DNA of 64,000 nt from Onchidella celtica. Lineage: Eukaryota; Mollusca; Gastropoda; Systellommatophora; Onchidiidae. Location of the stretch: contig OZ007569.1 in NCBI GenBank assembly GCA_963931925.1, positions 24,920,662 to 24,984,661 of the forward strand, given 5' to 3'. Position 1 is the stretch's first letter. Each line of letters opens with the position of its first letter. Below are positions 21,401-31,440 of the stretch, one piece after another. The notes under the pieces were generated by a model. That model saw only the letters and a list, made by a program, of their open reading frames with translations, was not told the DNA's origin and did no database searches. The translations under genes and the position numbers were made by a program.

Positions 21401-22335
21401 GGTAAAACCAGACCGGGTGTTCAGTCTGAGTGTCATGATGCGTTCTGACACTCCAATTGGAGTTGCGATCGAATTGATAAGGGAGTTTTTTACGGCGAAG
21501 CCCACGCCGTGGATTCTCGGCTGTTCGCTGCTAAGGCCCTGCCAGAAGAAGGTGTAGTTTTCTTCTTTGACTGACCCGGAGTCGGGAAGTCGAGTTTCTT
21601 GAAGGGCAGCGATGTCGATGTTTAGTAGCTGAAGTTCTCGATCAATAATTTGGGATTTCCTGATGGAGTCAATATCAGTGAGATCTTGCTGTTGCAAGCC
21701 TGGGCGCATTGTTCTGACGTTCCAGGTACCAAGTTTTAGTATTTTTTTGTTTTTGCCAGGTGCACACTTTACGTCAGCTTTTTGACTTTTGGTCTAGCTC
21801 CAACCACCTTATGAAGCAGGCTGACGTGGCGGAACAACACCCAACTGCCTGGGGGCTGCCCAGGTTACGGCGGGCGGTAGTTGATCAATGCAGCTGAAAA
21901 GCCGCTCCCACCGACAGAGGGGACCCCTGGCGCTCATCCGTACGCCAAATGGATTGAGCTTATCACCGGTAACTGCCACCTCCCGTGTTGTGCCCATCCG
22001 TAACGGATGGCTGGAGTGTCCTCTCCAAATCGGAAATGGGTGGGCTTATAGAGGAGAGACAGACGCTTGCCAAGCCCGAGCAAACGCCTCCTCGTTTTGC
22101 TGCCTTGCCTGGGCTATTTTTAAGAGATGGTGCTTTGCCCAGAGGCACCACCCCTCTCTCTGCCATTCTAGTTAAACCCAAGGGAGAGACCAGGTCAATA
22201 CATTTGGAACTAGTCCGGCTGCAGGAGATGCTGGAAGCCAGTTTGATGCAGTTCTCCCTGACAACCACCTTCGGGTCTCCACTCCTGATTTTCTGTCTGG
22301 GTTTACTCCCATAGCCTTTGCTATCATAGCAACAC
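18480..22335 (-). mobile_element. Near full-length non-LTR retrotransposon (LINE)
   Basis: One unit on the - strand: a GC-richer 5' region (about 22335 to 21770), a single large intact ORF (21709 to 18578) and a short 3' UTR ending near 18480. The 5' region carries two short overlapping ORFs (21963-22337, 124 codons; 21809-21997, 62 codons) of unknown meaning, too small for a normal ORF1. Exact ends and target duplication could not be fixed by eye. Confidence 0.75.
18578..21709 (-). CDS. LINE ORF2: AP-like endonuclease and reverse transcriptase, intact
   Basis: 1043 residues from the first ATG. The same frame continues upstream to about 21768 and encodes LGTWNVRTM, the usual start of AP-endonuclease domains, so the true start lies 5' of this ATG (no upstream ATG is seen). 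Endonuclease residues include QETR (38-41), GDFN (144-147) and DTDH (238-241). The reverse transcriptase has NYRGISLL (545-552), CFVDLTKAFD (612-621), GVKQGCVLAPTLF (671-683) and the catalytic FADD (734-737). A LINE thumb/C-terminal region (YLGSTISG at 799; GHLHRM at 919) follows. It ends in a C-x2-C-x12-H-x3-C zinc knuckle (C1020, C1023, H1036, C1040). The protein would nick target DNA and prime reverse transcription there. No stop or frameshift is present, so recent activity is plausible. The clade (RTE-, CR1- or Jockey-like) is not assigned. Confidence 0.93.
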   Translation of the reverse strand: MRPGLQQQDLTDIDSIRKSQIIDRELQLLNIDIAALQETRLPDSGSVKEENYTFFWQGLSSEQPRIHGVGFAVKNSLINSIATPIGVSERIMTLRLNTRSGFTNIICVYAPTLTSSDETKDIFYEALQRTLHNIPLTEGLLILGDFNARVGADHSAWPKCIGHFGIGNINENGQRLLELCSVNSLCVTNTYFDLKRCQRTSWRHPRSGHWHQLDLILSRRKSLGCIKITRSLHSADCDTDHALVVSKIKISAKKIYRSKAPSIPKINVTAIRDESNRKSFEKLFAESMDNVTQCDSVDETWNTLSSKIHDCAIKSFGQHKVSNNDWVAQNSEILLPLIEQKKSAFNEYNKNCNQSTKTCLKNAKAKLQLEVRRCANKYWTDLCNSIQEANEKGDMKTAFSQMKVALGPIITKSAPLKSVNGEPITDKNEQLNRWVEHYSLLYSTEKNIPPDFEEHLQKLPIMAELDAEPSLVELSNAIDHLSAGKATGSDNIPAEVLKDLKGPLLPHLYNLLLQCWKEGVIPHDMRDAKIVTLYKNKGDKGDCNNYRGISLLSITGKVFARVIHCRLQQLAEKVLPETQCGFRSKRSTIDMIFALRQIQEKCKEQNRPLITCFVDLTKAFDTVSRSGLYAVLKSIGCPPTLLKLIASFHTDMRACVNFEGCTSNSFAVNSGVKQGCVLAPTLFGIYFAALLKNAFGQCSGGVLINTRVDGSVFNVARLKAKSRTEHIMLQELLFADDAAIVAHDETTLQALINSLAKACDKFMLKISVSKTVVLTQGLRNPNPIMLNGSPLEQVGKFCYLGSTISGSTDITTEINARIGKAATAFGKLSKRVWNNSKLTIKTKVLVYQTCVLSTLLYGSETWTTYSKHERSLNSFHLRCLRKILKIKWQDRISNIEVLSRANIPSTQALLGKKRLRWLGHLHRMENDRIPRQILYGELATGNRPRGRPHLRFKDTCKVTMKAFNIDPNEWENLANDRSRWRQKLRSGTLAIDFKAKETYLTKRQRRNENTRQSEPKRLTCNHCHRTLGSNIGRISHERSCQSK

Positions 22336-22438
22336 ACAAGGCAGTGTGGTATTTGTATTCAGGGTTACCTTCCCCTAGTCTTCCTCTCTCCCGAGATGAC
22401 CCACAAGACAGTGGGGGTGACAGTAGCAGGCTGTCCCA

Positions 22439-22727
22439 AAACCTGTCCCAAATAATTATTCAATGTGCTGACAAAATCATGGTAAATAATCGTACCTCGA
22501 CTTTTTGTTTTGTTTTTTTCCAAAAATTGAGATTTTATGCTGTTGACAACCCGCAGGTGGGTGTTATATTCTGAAACGTAAGGGTTAAATAACTTGTTAG
22601 AAAGATCGCAGCCAGTAAGTCTGATAAAGAAAGATAGTTAGTTGCTTGTGTCACGAGCAGAGTTAGGGTCTTGGGGAGCATTCGACTGCACGAGAGGCAG
22701 CTAACTCACACTCGGACACAACCACAC
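22439..22727 (+). repeat. Exact 289-bp direct repeat, left copy
   Basis: Identical, by eye and without gaps, to 24161-24449 (offset 1722 bp). It runs from AAACCTGTCCCAAATAATTA to CTCGGACACAACCACAC. No coding potential or recognised element class. Confidence 0.9.
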
Positions 22728-22919
22728 TGCAAAAAAGCTCCGCTCTCCAGAAATGCCATTCCGTCTCATATGTGTACAAGGTTGGAAAACTAAATTAAAC
22801 CTCTGAATACTTGAGTTTCAGACATTATCACGGTGAAATTTAAAGGGTATAAACTCAAATTCAACAGTTCTAATTCTAGTTCAAGAGCACCCTTTAAATG
22901 CTGTTCTTCTACACACAAA

Positions 22920-23375
22920 AGCACACCCACTTACTCACTCACTCCGTCACTCGCTCTCTCCACCGTCTCACTCACTCACTAACTCATTCACTCACTCACT
23001 GACTGATTGACTCACTGACTCACTCTCTCACTCACTCACTCACTCACTCACTCATCCACCCACTCACTCACTCACTCACTCACTCGCTCTCTCCACCCTC
23101 TCACTCACTCACTAACTCATTCACTCACTCACTCACTGATCGACTCACTGACTGATTGACTCACTGACTCACTCACTCACTCACTCACTCATTCACTCAC
23201 TCACTCACGCACTCACTCACTCACTCACTCACTCACTCACCCACCCACCCACCCACTCACTCACTCACTCACTCACTCACTCACTCACTCACTCACTCAC
23301 TCACTCACTCATTCACCCACTCACTCACTCACTCACACTCACTCACTCACTCACTCACTCACTCACTCACTCATT
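22920..23375. repeat. ACTC tetranucleotide array
   Basis: Long (ACTC)n with interspersed variants (ATTC, ACCC, GACTGATTGACT) and an internally repeated segment containing CGCTCTCTCCACC at about 22950 and 23085. Confidence 0.95.
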
Positions 23376-23804
23376 CCTTATGCAATATGAAAGATTACCT
23401 ATATTTCTGCCCGCTTTTGTTAGATCCACCCACATACAATTCGGTTAGTCCGTACATAGTTATGTGGGATAAGAGAATGCGCACGTGCTCATTTACTGAT
23501 CTGCTATTAACTTACAAGAGACAACTACTCGCTCGAAATTCAGGAAAATCCTTCAAAGTGTGAGAGTGCCGATGACGGATGTCTGCCTTCATTAAGAATG
23601 CCTACCTTCATTAACACACAAAGGAACTTGGGTTTTTCCCCCGCACATTAACAAGGAAAAGTAAATAATAGTGCGTTTTGACGTAATTTTTGGTGTCCCT
23701 AATTAGCACCAGTGCAAAACAAAACAAACGGTAAGAAGAAAAAAAAAAAAGACCAATGTATCCAAAATACCCAGGAAAGGAATGAGGATTTTTGTTAGCA
23801 ACTT
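23376..23804. other. No recognisable feature
   Basis: Intervening DNA between the ACTC array and a TIR element. No gene is supported. Confidence 0.45.
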
Positions 23805-24058
23805 GTTCCCTTAGAATGACAAGGTTCTTACTCGTGCTCCCTTCCGTCAAATTTTGAGAAATCGAGGATTGAAGTCACATGTGATCATAGCTTAAAAAGC
23901 AAAGAATTGTTTTATCTTTTTTAGTAATACTTACAAATTATACACCGAACAGGCTTGATACTTTAACACATAATGGAGAAGGCCCCTAGAAGTAGTGTGT
24001 AGTGTGTAACTCAGTTCAGCCAGAAAGTGGAGATAGAACCTTGTCATTCTAAGGGGAC
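23805..24058. mobile_element. TIR element, family 4, copy 1
   Basis: The left end is GTTCCCTTAGAATGACAAGG and the right end is CCTTGTCATTCTAAGGGGAC, inverted repeats of about 20 bp. Related copies lie at 49381-49621 and (right half) 48735-48832. They share GACACATAATGGAGA-like, GTGTAGTGTGTA and AGTGGAGATAGAACC blocks. Non-coding. Confidence 0.8.
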
Positions 24059-24160
24059 GATTTCGTGGCCTATTTTCGAGACAGTGATTGTGGTCATGTC
24101 ACTAAAGAAAGGGCTGTTGTGGCCAGTTACTAAATAAAACATAATCCTAACTTAAACTCT

Positions 24161-24449
24161 AAACCTGTCCCAAATAATTATTCAATGTGCTGACAAAATC
24201 ATGGTAAATAATCGTACCTCGACTTTTTGTTTTGTTTTTTTCCAAAAATTGAGATTTTATGCTGTTGACAACCCGCAGGTGGGTGTTATATTCTGAAACG
24301 TAAGGGTTAAATAACTTGTTAGAAAGATCGCAGCCAGTAAGTCTGATAAAGAAAGATAGTTAGTTGCTTGTGTCACGAGCAGAGTTAGGGTCTTGGGGAG
24401 CATTCGACTGCACGAGAGGCAGCTAACTCACACTCGGACACAACCACAC
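24161..24449 (+). repeat. Exact 289-bp direct repeat, right copy
   Basis: Perfect copy of 22439-22727. The two copies bracket the ACTC array and a TIR element. Confidence 0.9.
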
Positions 24450-24483
24450 AAGAAAAGTATTAAACAACTAGAGTATATATATA

Positions 24484-25609
24484 TGTCAGGCCGGTCAGGC
24501 CATGTTTTACATAAATATTAATAAACAAAACAAAAGACAATAGAGGTATATTCAAAGCAATAAATTCTAATTACTAACTTAATCTATGATATTTCATGTA
24601 ATTATGGTTCCTTATTGGATGTACTGCAATCAATAGCAAATAGGTATATTATACGAAACTAGATATCAATTTAAAGTGACAGTTGAGTCGCCACTGGCCA
24701 GTCGCCAGGCAAACTCTCCCTAAATCATATGGGCTTGAATGTTAGGAGAGCCCAGTACGTTCCAAGCCTACAGAAGCACACTTCGGCTTGTAGGTAATTA
24801 CGCAGTTGCAAAAAAACTATTTATATATATGCACAATCATTATTCAATTCATCAACAATGTGCCATATTACTTCAATCATACTATGGAAATAATTCTATA
24901 ACACAGGCCACTCGTCGTCGAGTGCCAGCTGGGGTTTCCTTAGACTTCCTATGAGGCTGTAGTTCTCTCTCTATCTCTGATCTTCTATTATGCTTGAACT
25001 AATAAGATATATTACCATTGGTCACGCCTACTGGTAGGCGCGAACATCAAAATAGCGCAGCGTGGGCTTTCAAAGGTCAGCCCACTCAGACCTTTCTTTC
25101 TAGAGCTCAGTCAGTCCGTTAGCAAGGACTTCTAGTCTTCAAACCACACAGTTCAGGTACTGGCCAACCGGAGATACTTCACGACACGATGCTTCTGCTC
25201 GTCTGTATTCACCAAATCTGAACGTTACACGATGTTTTATACTATCTGGCTACCCAGCAGTGCTAGTCCGCTGGCCCAATTAGTTCAGCTATCTCATAGG
25301 TCGAAACCTCCCACCATTTTAATTGTAGTAATACGTCTGCACTATTCTACCAGCCAGTTAACGTGCAAAAACTTGTCTAGTCATACTTAACAATGTCAAC
25401 TATCCCCACCTTGTTTCACCCCTACTCCATTACTTATTAATCACGAACATTAAAACCGACAAGCGTGCATCTAAGTTTAACTTTACATTTATTTACTCAC
25501 CAACTATAATTCGCGAGGGCCGTTCAAGGCCACCAGCCAATTTCTCATGGCCCTGGTAAAACAACAACTCACTCTCTGCGTGAGTTTTAACAACATCTGA
25601 ATCATGACA
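24484..25609 (-). mobile_element. Possible solo LTR (TGTCA...TGACA)
   Basis: Read on the - strand, the segment begins TGTCATGATTCAG and ends GGCCTGACA, a 5-bp TGTCA/TGACA terminal inversion common in gypsy LTRs. No matching target duplication (ATATA left, GCTTG right) and no second copy in the window, so support is weak. No gene is present. Confidence 0.3.
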
Positions 25610-26019
25610 GCTTGGTTCTCCTGAAAAAAATTAATGTATCTAATTTATCTTAAAAACAGTGAAACGTAACCGATGTTGGTTGACCTGGCCGAGGACATTG
25701 ACCAGTCACAAAACAAATAGATGGCAAAACATGTCTGGGTGAGATGGTGAGAGAGACAGGTTAGCCACCTGGAATTAGGTCTAGGTGCCTGACACTGGCC
25801 GATGAGACAACACGTTCGTCGTGTCAAGTGTTGGAAGCTGAAGGTATTATGGGTGGTGTCATTAGAGACAAGGTGTCAAGGTAAAAACAAAGAAAACACC
25901 CAGAATAATGAGCTCATTATACAATTGTGGAGGTAATTATGACGCAGAGGTATTTTGGTACCGTCTGGCTGGAACATTAAAAAAATATTAAGGAGGTCAT
26001 TGGGACTGGCCATGGAGAT
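25610..26019. other. Gene-free; one short duplication
   Basis: Contains GACATTGACCAGTCACAAAAC at about 25693 and a related inverted segment near 25800 (TGACACTGGCCGATGAGACA). No gene is supported. Confidence 0.4.
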
Positions 26020-26029
26020 TGGGAGGGGG

Positions 26030-26400
26030 GGGGGATGTGTTAGGAAATGGAAAAACCCGAGTTATTGACTGTGACAATGGAAAAACCAAATTTATTGAAT
26101 GTAGCACTGGAAAAACTAAAGTTACTGACCGTGGCAATGGAATAACCAAAGTTACTGAATGTGGCAATGGAAAAATTAAAGTTATTGACTGTGGCGATGG
26201 AAAAACTGAATTTATTGACCGTGGCAATGGAAAGACCAAAATTATTGACTTTGACAACGGAAAACTAAAGTTATTGACTGTGGCAATGGGAAAACCAAAG
26301 TTGTTGAATGTAGACTGGAAAAAACCAAAGTCGTTGACAGTGGCAATGGAAAAAAACTAAAGTTATTGAATATGGCAGTGGAAAAAGCAAAGTTTATTGG
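26030..26400. repeat. 30-bp minisatellite, about 12 copies
   Basis: Tandem unit of the type TGGCAATGGAAAAACCAAAG followed by TTATTGACTG. The frame stays open on both strands (GNGKTKVIDC repeats on +; Pro/Leu/Ser repeats on -), which I treat as an artefact of the 30-bp period. Confidence 0.9.
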
Positions 26401-26514
26401 GGCAGACACAAAAAGTGTTTCTGGGCCGTGTAGACTGCTAGTCGTACTATCCTTAAACCAGGATTAGCATCCCACTAGTTGCAGAAGTATGTTCTGAATA
26501 TTGTGTGGCCCATT

Positions 26515-26735
26515 GAATGTAGCAATGGAAAAAACAAAGTTAATGAGTTTAGCAGTGGAAAAAACAAAGTTACATATACTTACAGTGGAAAAAAAAACAA
26601 CAGCAAAATTCTTGAGCGTAGTAATGGAAAAAAACAACAAAATTACATACAGTGCAAAAAAAAAAAAAGTTCTTGAGTATGGCAATAGTAAAATTAAAGT
26701 TAATAAATGTAACAACGGAGTGAGGTCACTTACAT
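26515..26735. repeat. 30-bp minisatellite, second block
   Basis: The same AGCAATGGAAAAAACAAAGT-type unit as at 26030-26400, more diverged, with A-run expansions. The two blocks are separated by about 115 bp of non-repeat sequence. Confidence 0.8.
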
Positions 26736-27739
26736 GCGGTATCGTTTGATGTAGTGTATATTATTATTACTGCCGCTGCTTGTTGAAAAGATTTAGGTCA
26801 TGTTCTTTATGTAATGCCCAGTTTCAGAACATCCTTTAACTCTCCGTCTGGTACCGCAGGTGTGCCATTTTCTTTTGCGTTTTTGCCCTACTATAATTTT
26901 GTATGGGCCTTGTGTGGTACCCCCACCCTTCCCCTCCCCATCTGTGTTCATTCAACACCTGAAAGGGGGGGGGGGCGCTATCGGCAGCGTGCGAAACTAT
27001 TTCAGTTTTAAAAAATCCTGAACCCTATTACTCTCAGTTAAAGTGGCCAATGTCTCAAAACTGCTGTACCAACCCATGAAGTTGGGATTCCAGAAATTAA
27101 TGTCGATTTCGATGGGGTCTCTAGTTTAGTGCAAACTCCAGATAGCAAATTAAAATTTAAAACAGAAAAGAAATACTCTTTTACACTAAAAAAATTTTTT
27201 TAAAAGGGGGGGGGGGCACAGTGAATTCCTCATGACAGTAACAGGGTTAAAGGAAAGACAAAGATCAATGTTCCAAGTATTGTCATTAACATCGGTTATT
27301 TACCTCACTGTCAAAGAGAACGATGGAGAAGCTTCAGAGGCGTCAGAAAGAAAAGGGGGGGGGGGGATACAAGACAAACCTGGAATGCCTTGCTTTTTAA
27401 TAGGTAAATCAGTTCATAATAAACGTCGAAACACTGTACGTTGAGTTATTAAGACAGGCGGGGAGTAATTATTACAAACACGCGCGCCACTCTTGTCTTC
27501 CTGCCCTGTCAAACCTTAGAACAGCTGGCGATATTCGGGGAAAATCCAATTTGGGAAAACGTCATGACCAGTAAAGGTCACTCCCCTTGTGTTAAATTGA
27601 CATGTTTTTGGTTCAGATGACGTGAATTCACGATTACAATGGCCGTTGACAGAATAATTAGCACGATGATTATCAGGAGTTATGGACTACATTGATCTCC
27701 ATTGTCTTCGTGTTTGTTACTTAGTAATTGTTACACTGT
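26736..27739. other. Gene-free with G-runs
   Basis: Contains three G homopolymers (26966, 27206, 27356). Small ORFs have no recognisable family. No gene is supported. Confidence 0.45.
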
Positions 27740-27769
27740 TTTGTCTATTTTACTGGAGTGACCATTTTA

Positions 27770-28250
27770 AGACGTGGTTAAATGCGATTCTGTTCGCGCA
27801 GTAAATTTCTTGAAAAAATGCAAGGTTTTGAATTACTTTTGGGTCCCCGGCAACAATAACCTTTTCATTGGCGAAATGGCTGCAGTAACGCCTTTGAATG
27901 TTGGTCACAAAAGCGCCTGTTGTGAATATCTTTGGTTCCATGGCCCAAACATCATGTGCCCTGTGTTATTTGGATATCATGCGTGCTGCATGAAAGCTTG
28001 TATGTACATTGGTTTGTTTGAAATGTGTATTTCAACAAAACACCCACTGCACGTAAATGGGTCAATACGTTTCATCCTGCGTCTGAGAAATACTACTACA
28101 TTTATGAGGTATTACTGAATTCACCATTTAAAAAATCTGAATGACTTAAAAGCGACCCAAAGTAAGACAACGAAATGAGCGTGGAAAGGCACAAAGTGGC
28201 TGCTATCATGCCGACACCCCGTTAAACCCAAAATCAAACTCAAATCCATC
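27770..28250 (+). mobile_element. 5'-truncated LINE copy (shared-tail family), copy c
   Basis: A 114-codon open frame (27774-28118) includes FWVPGNNN, resembling the WVPGH motif of LINE RNase H domains, and ends IRFILRLRNTTTFMRYY, similar to the C-terminal remnants of copies a and b. The shared 3' tail follows: GGAAAGGCACAAAGTGGCTG, CATGCCGACACCCCGTTAAA and a CAAACTCAAA end. The RNase H reading is inference from the motif plus its position. It is not a host gene. Confidence 0.6.
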
Positions 28251-28839
28251 TCAGCCTATCGATGATTTTGTCGAAATGTTATAAGAACCACAGATAAACT
28301 GTGATGTCACAGCGAGGCTCAAAGCAAAGTATACAATTTTTTGGTGGTTTTGAGTTTTGACTACTCATCATTGGCCATGGTGAAACGTATATCCTCATAA
28401 AGTGACGTAACGATATCTCCACTAGTTTTGAAGTTATAAGCAGAAACTTTTTGTCGCCACATCCAAGAATAACAAAAAGTGATCAAAACATTGGAACGTT
28501 TTAATGTAAACTGAGAAAACTGTTGATATCACTGACATCATGAAACGGCTCTAGTGTATCCGCACAACCGCAGATGACATCGCCAATTTGCCAAATACTC
28601 TTTGAATTCCTTGATAAAATTTTATTTTCTCTATTCGTGCAAAGGGAGGACAATATTCCAAATGCGTGTCTAAATCACGATAAATAGATTCAAGATACTT
28701 CAAGATATTCAAGTAAAACTTTTTTTTTTCTCTTCTGCAATACTACGCTTTAAGCACATGCCATTTCAAGATAGCGATACGCCAGTACGTGAGATGAAGG
28801 ACGTTTCATACTCAGAAATCTCGCTAACCTTAGCACTAC
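28251..28839. other. No recognisable feature
   Basis: AT-rich DNA without supported genes or repeat copies. Confidence 0.45.
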
Positions 28840-29034
28840 CTGAGACACAGGATAACGGGACGGTTCAATTCGCCCAATTCCGTCCGTCGCACTATACCAC
28901 TTCATAATTGAACGAAAAACACCAGTACCACAGAGCTTTGCGAGTAGTAGTCACCGCGTTTACACGCGCGAAAGTTGTGGACATAATAATATAGTGAAAG
29001 AAGGAATGGTCAGTCTCGGTATTCTGTGTCTCTG
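28840..29034. mobile_element. MITE-like TIR element, family 1, copy 2
   Basis: Same ends (CTGAGACACAGGATA ... TATTCTGTGTCTCTG) and interior (GGTTCAATTCG, ATTCCGTCCGTCG, TTGAACGAAAAA, GTGGACATAATA) as 2700-2906. 195 bp, non-coding. Confidence 0.8.
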
Positions 29035-29250
29035 ATTCTACGGTCTTACTAAGAGAGCAGTGCCATTGTCTGACAGTGGCCCTTATACGATAATTGGAAG
29101 TAAATAATTCATATATTATAATATGCGCTGGTCACTGTGAATAATACATTGATTGCCACAAGCAGGGCCGTCTCCCTTTACATTCATTTCCTTCTTCTTC
29201 ATAGAATCATTTCCTGTTTGTTTTCCTGTCATGAAATGAATGATCTTGCA

Positions 29251-30004
29251 CAGGGGTTCCCAACCTGGGGGTAAATTTACCCCAGGAGGTGGTAAAGATT
29301 GCTAACACAGGGGGTACTTTACGTCACTGCTCTGCGATTATGGCATATGATAGACTTATGCCAAACGGCAGTTGGTGGTTTATTGCATTCTTGAGTATGA
29401 GGGCTATCGGATAATATTATTATAGAATAACAAATACGCCAACAGGAAAATGTAACAATCCAATAGCATCGCAACGGCAAAGGTCACCAAATGACAGGAG
29501 AAGAAACAGTTTTTTTTTCTTAACACCTCAAACGTGTCAAAACGTGTCAAAACTGACTTATGCCATTACCGTAGAGCAGTGCCGTTTTGCTGGTGTTTAG
29601 AATCTGGAAAATCAAGGATGAAAAGCAAGAACAAGAGCCTCATTAATTAACCATATGTGAGTTCTTACAGAGGGTAAAGATTTGTAGAGAGATGTCACTT
29701 CCACCAAATCGCGAAACTAGGTCGCTGCGGTACACAAGAATTGGAAGAGACCGCCTTCATCAAATTTATTATGCATATCTGTTTACCGTGGTTTGTTCGT
29801 ATTTTTGGGCTGATTGAAACTATTTAGAGCCGTTTGTAAGCTCTTACGCCCCGTGGAAATGCACAAACGGATACTGTTTACTGCAGAGGTTGATTATTTC
29901 AGGAGAAATGTCAAATTAGATTTCTGAATAAAAGAAGGCCTGTGTAGGTTTACTTCGCAAACGTTTCCAAGGATAAACGGGAGGAAAAACGTTGAGAACC
30001 CTTG
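29251..30004. mobile_element. hAT-like non-autonomous element with nested TIR element
   Basis: The left end is CAGGGGTTCCCAACCTGGGG. The right end, inverted, is CAAGGGTTCTCAACG, resembling hAT termini. The flanking 8-mers ATCTTGCA and ATATTGAG match at 5 of 8 positions, a possible decayed 8-bp duplication. It contains the inverted partial family-3 TIR element at 29668-29887. No transposase is visible. Confidence 0.6.
29668..29887 (-). mobile_element. TIR element, family 3, partial inverted copy
   Basis: Matches 11755-12088 in reverse: AGATTTGTAGAGAGATGTCA, AAATCGCGAAACTAGGTCGC, GGGCTGATTGAAACTATTT, GTGGAAATGCACAAACGG. The end bearing GGGAGGCTCCGCGAAAC is missing. Confidence 0.75.
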
Positions 30005-30682
30005 ATATTGAGAGGACATTGCTACTGATATTCAACCTCCTTGCGGTGGGCTATGCTGACATGGAATTTCCCAGCAGTTATTCCAGTGGGTGGTGTATTT
30101 TATATGTTTGTGCCTTCATATCCTCTCCCTTTCGTGCAACAAACACTGCATCTGGAACACGACTTAGCCCTTTAGAGTTCAAAGTGTCGTAGATATCGAT
30201 TCGTGCAATAACACTGCATTTGAAACATCATTTAACCTTAAGTAGACTTAAATACAATGTAACTTGCTTCATAAATAGCGCGGCATGTGAAATATTATTT
30301 AACTGCCCAGCGTCCAAAGAGACGTAATATATTATTATATACTGTCCCTTTCGGCAATGCGGCATCTGAAATTATATAGTCACCGGGCCATAAAACTATA
30401 GTAACTGGTTTTGACCACTTTTCAGGAGAAGCAAAAAACTTGTTTTATTTGAGCACAACTGGTCTAGTGACGATAATGTTTTGAAAGCTTGGTATTCGAT
30501 TATATTTCGGCTCTCGAGTAGTAGTTGAATGTGGTTGAACATATATAAAAATCGATTTCTTGAAGTTTTTGAGTTACTACAGACTTAAGGAACGGTGACG
30601 TCATCAAAACTCTTCTCTTTCAAAGCCGCTGTTTGGTTTTTAGTTCTCTGAGTCACGCGGGGTATTCTATGGTACAAATTAA
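30005..30682. other. No recognisable feature
   Basis: AT-rich DNA without supported genes. Confidence 0.45.
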
Positions 30683-31051
30683 CAGTTGAAAAATTGCATA
30701 CATGAGTAAGTACACTTTGTTGCATACATGTATTTCTTAATATTTATTTCAAATTTTGAAGTCGAGGACGCCAACGTGCAACATTCATAAATAGCCCGAA
30801 CAAATGGGGCAACCACCGTGAACAACAACATATTCATGAGGGCCTCGAGTGAGGGAGTGGGATGGAGAACCATAACCGTCAATGCCTGCTCCATACAAGA
30901 CACTTGATGATGATGATATCAAATTTTGTAACAAATTGTGTATGTAACAATAAAAACGTGCGTGCACATTTTGATTATCTCGTGGCTTTCGAACATCTGA
31001 ATTTTATCGTAATTATGTGGTTCTTACATTACGCATGTTTGGCCACCCGTG
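30683..31051. mobile_element. hAT-like element, partial copy
   Basis: Right part of the element seen at 42262-42795: GCATACATGAGTAA, TGTATGTAACAATAAAAAC, TCTCGTGGCTTTCGAACA and the end CATGTTTGGCCACCCGTG. An unrelated block of about 155 bp (about 30765-30920) interrupts it. Confidence 0.6.
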
Positions 31052-31354
31052 GTATATCCTTTCGTAGTTATCGCAGACAGCCGTTTGAAGAAAGAAGCAA
31101 AAAGAAAACGGGGCGCGATAATTCTATGACGTCAAACGAAACAAACGGATTTTTGTATTTTTTCCTTGCTCTTGCTTTTAGGATTTCGTCATCCTATCTT
31201 GTTCATAACACTTGATTTAGCACAAAGCCCAGAAATTATTACCCGTTGATTTTTTTCTTCACGGTTGAACGTGGTTTTCAAGCACAGTACACCCATTTTA
31301 TCTGATTTTCGCCGAGTATGTTCCGTGTTATAAAGGTGTGGTCTTGTACATCAA

Positions 31355-31440
31355 GGCATACACAATTTGAGTTTGGGCTTTGCGGAGAGTTGGCACGATA
31401 ACGGCCTCTTTGCCCCTTTCACGGTTATGTTTTGTATTCA
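31355..31440 (-). mobile_element. LINE 3'-tail fragment (shared-tail family), copy d
   Basis: Read on the - strand: GTGAAAGGGGCAAAGAGGCC, TTATCGTGCCAACTC and AAGCCCAAACTCAAATTG. Only the terminal 85 bp of the family remain. Confidence 0.7.

Noticed and set aside
22920..23375. CRISPR-like or telomere-like array
   Set aside because: It is a plain ACTC tetranucleotide microsatellite without spacers.
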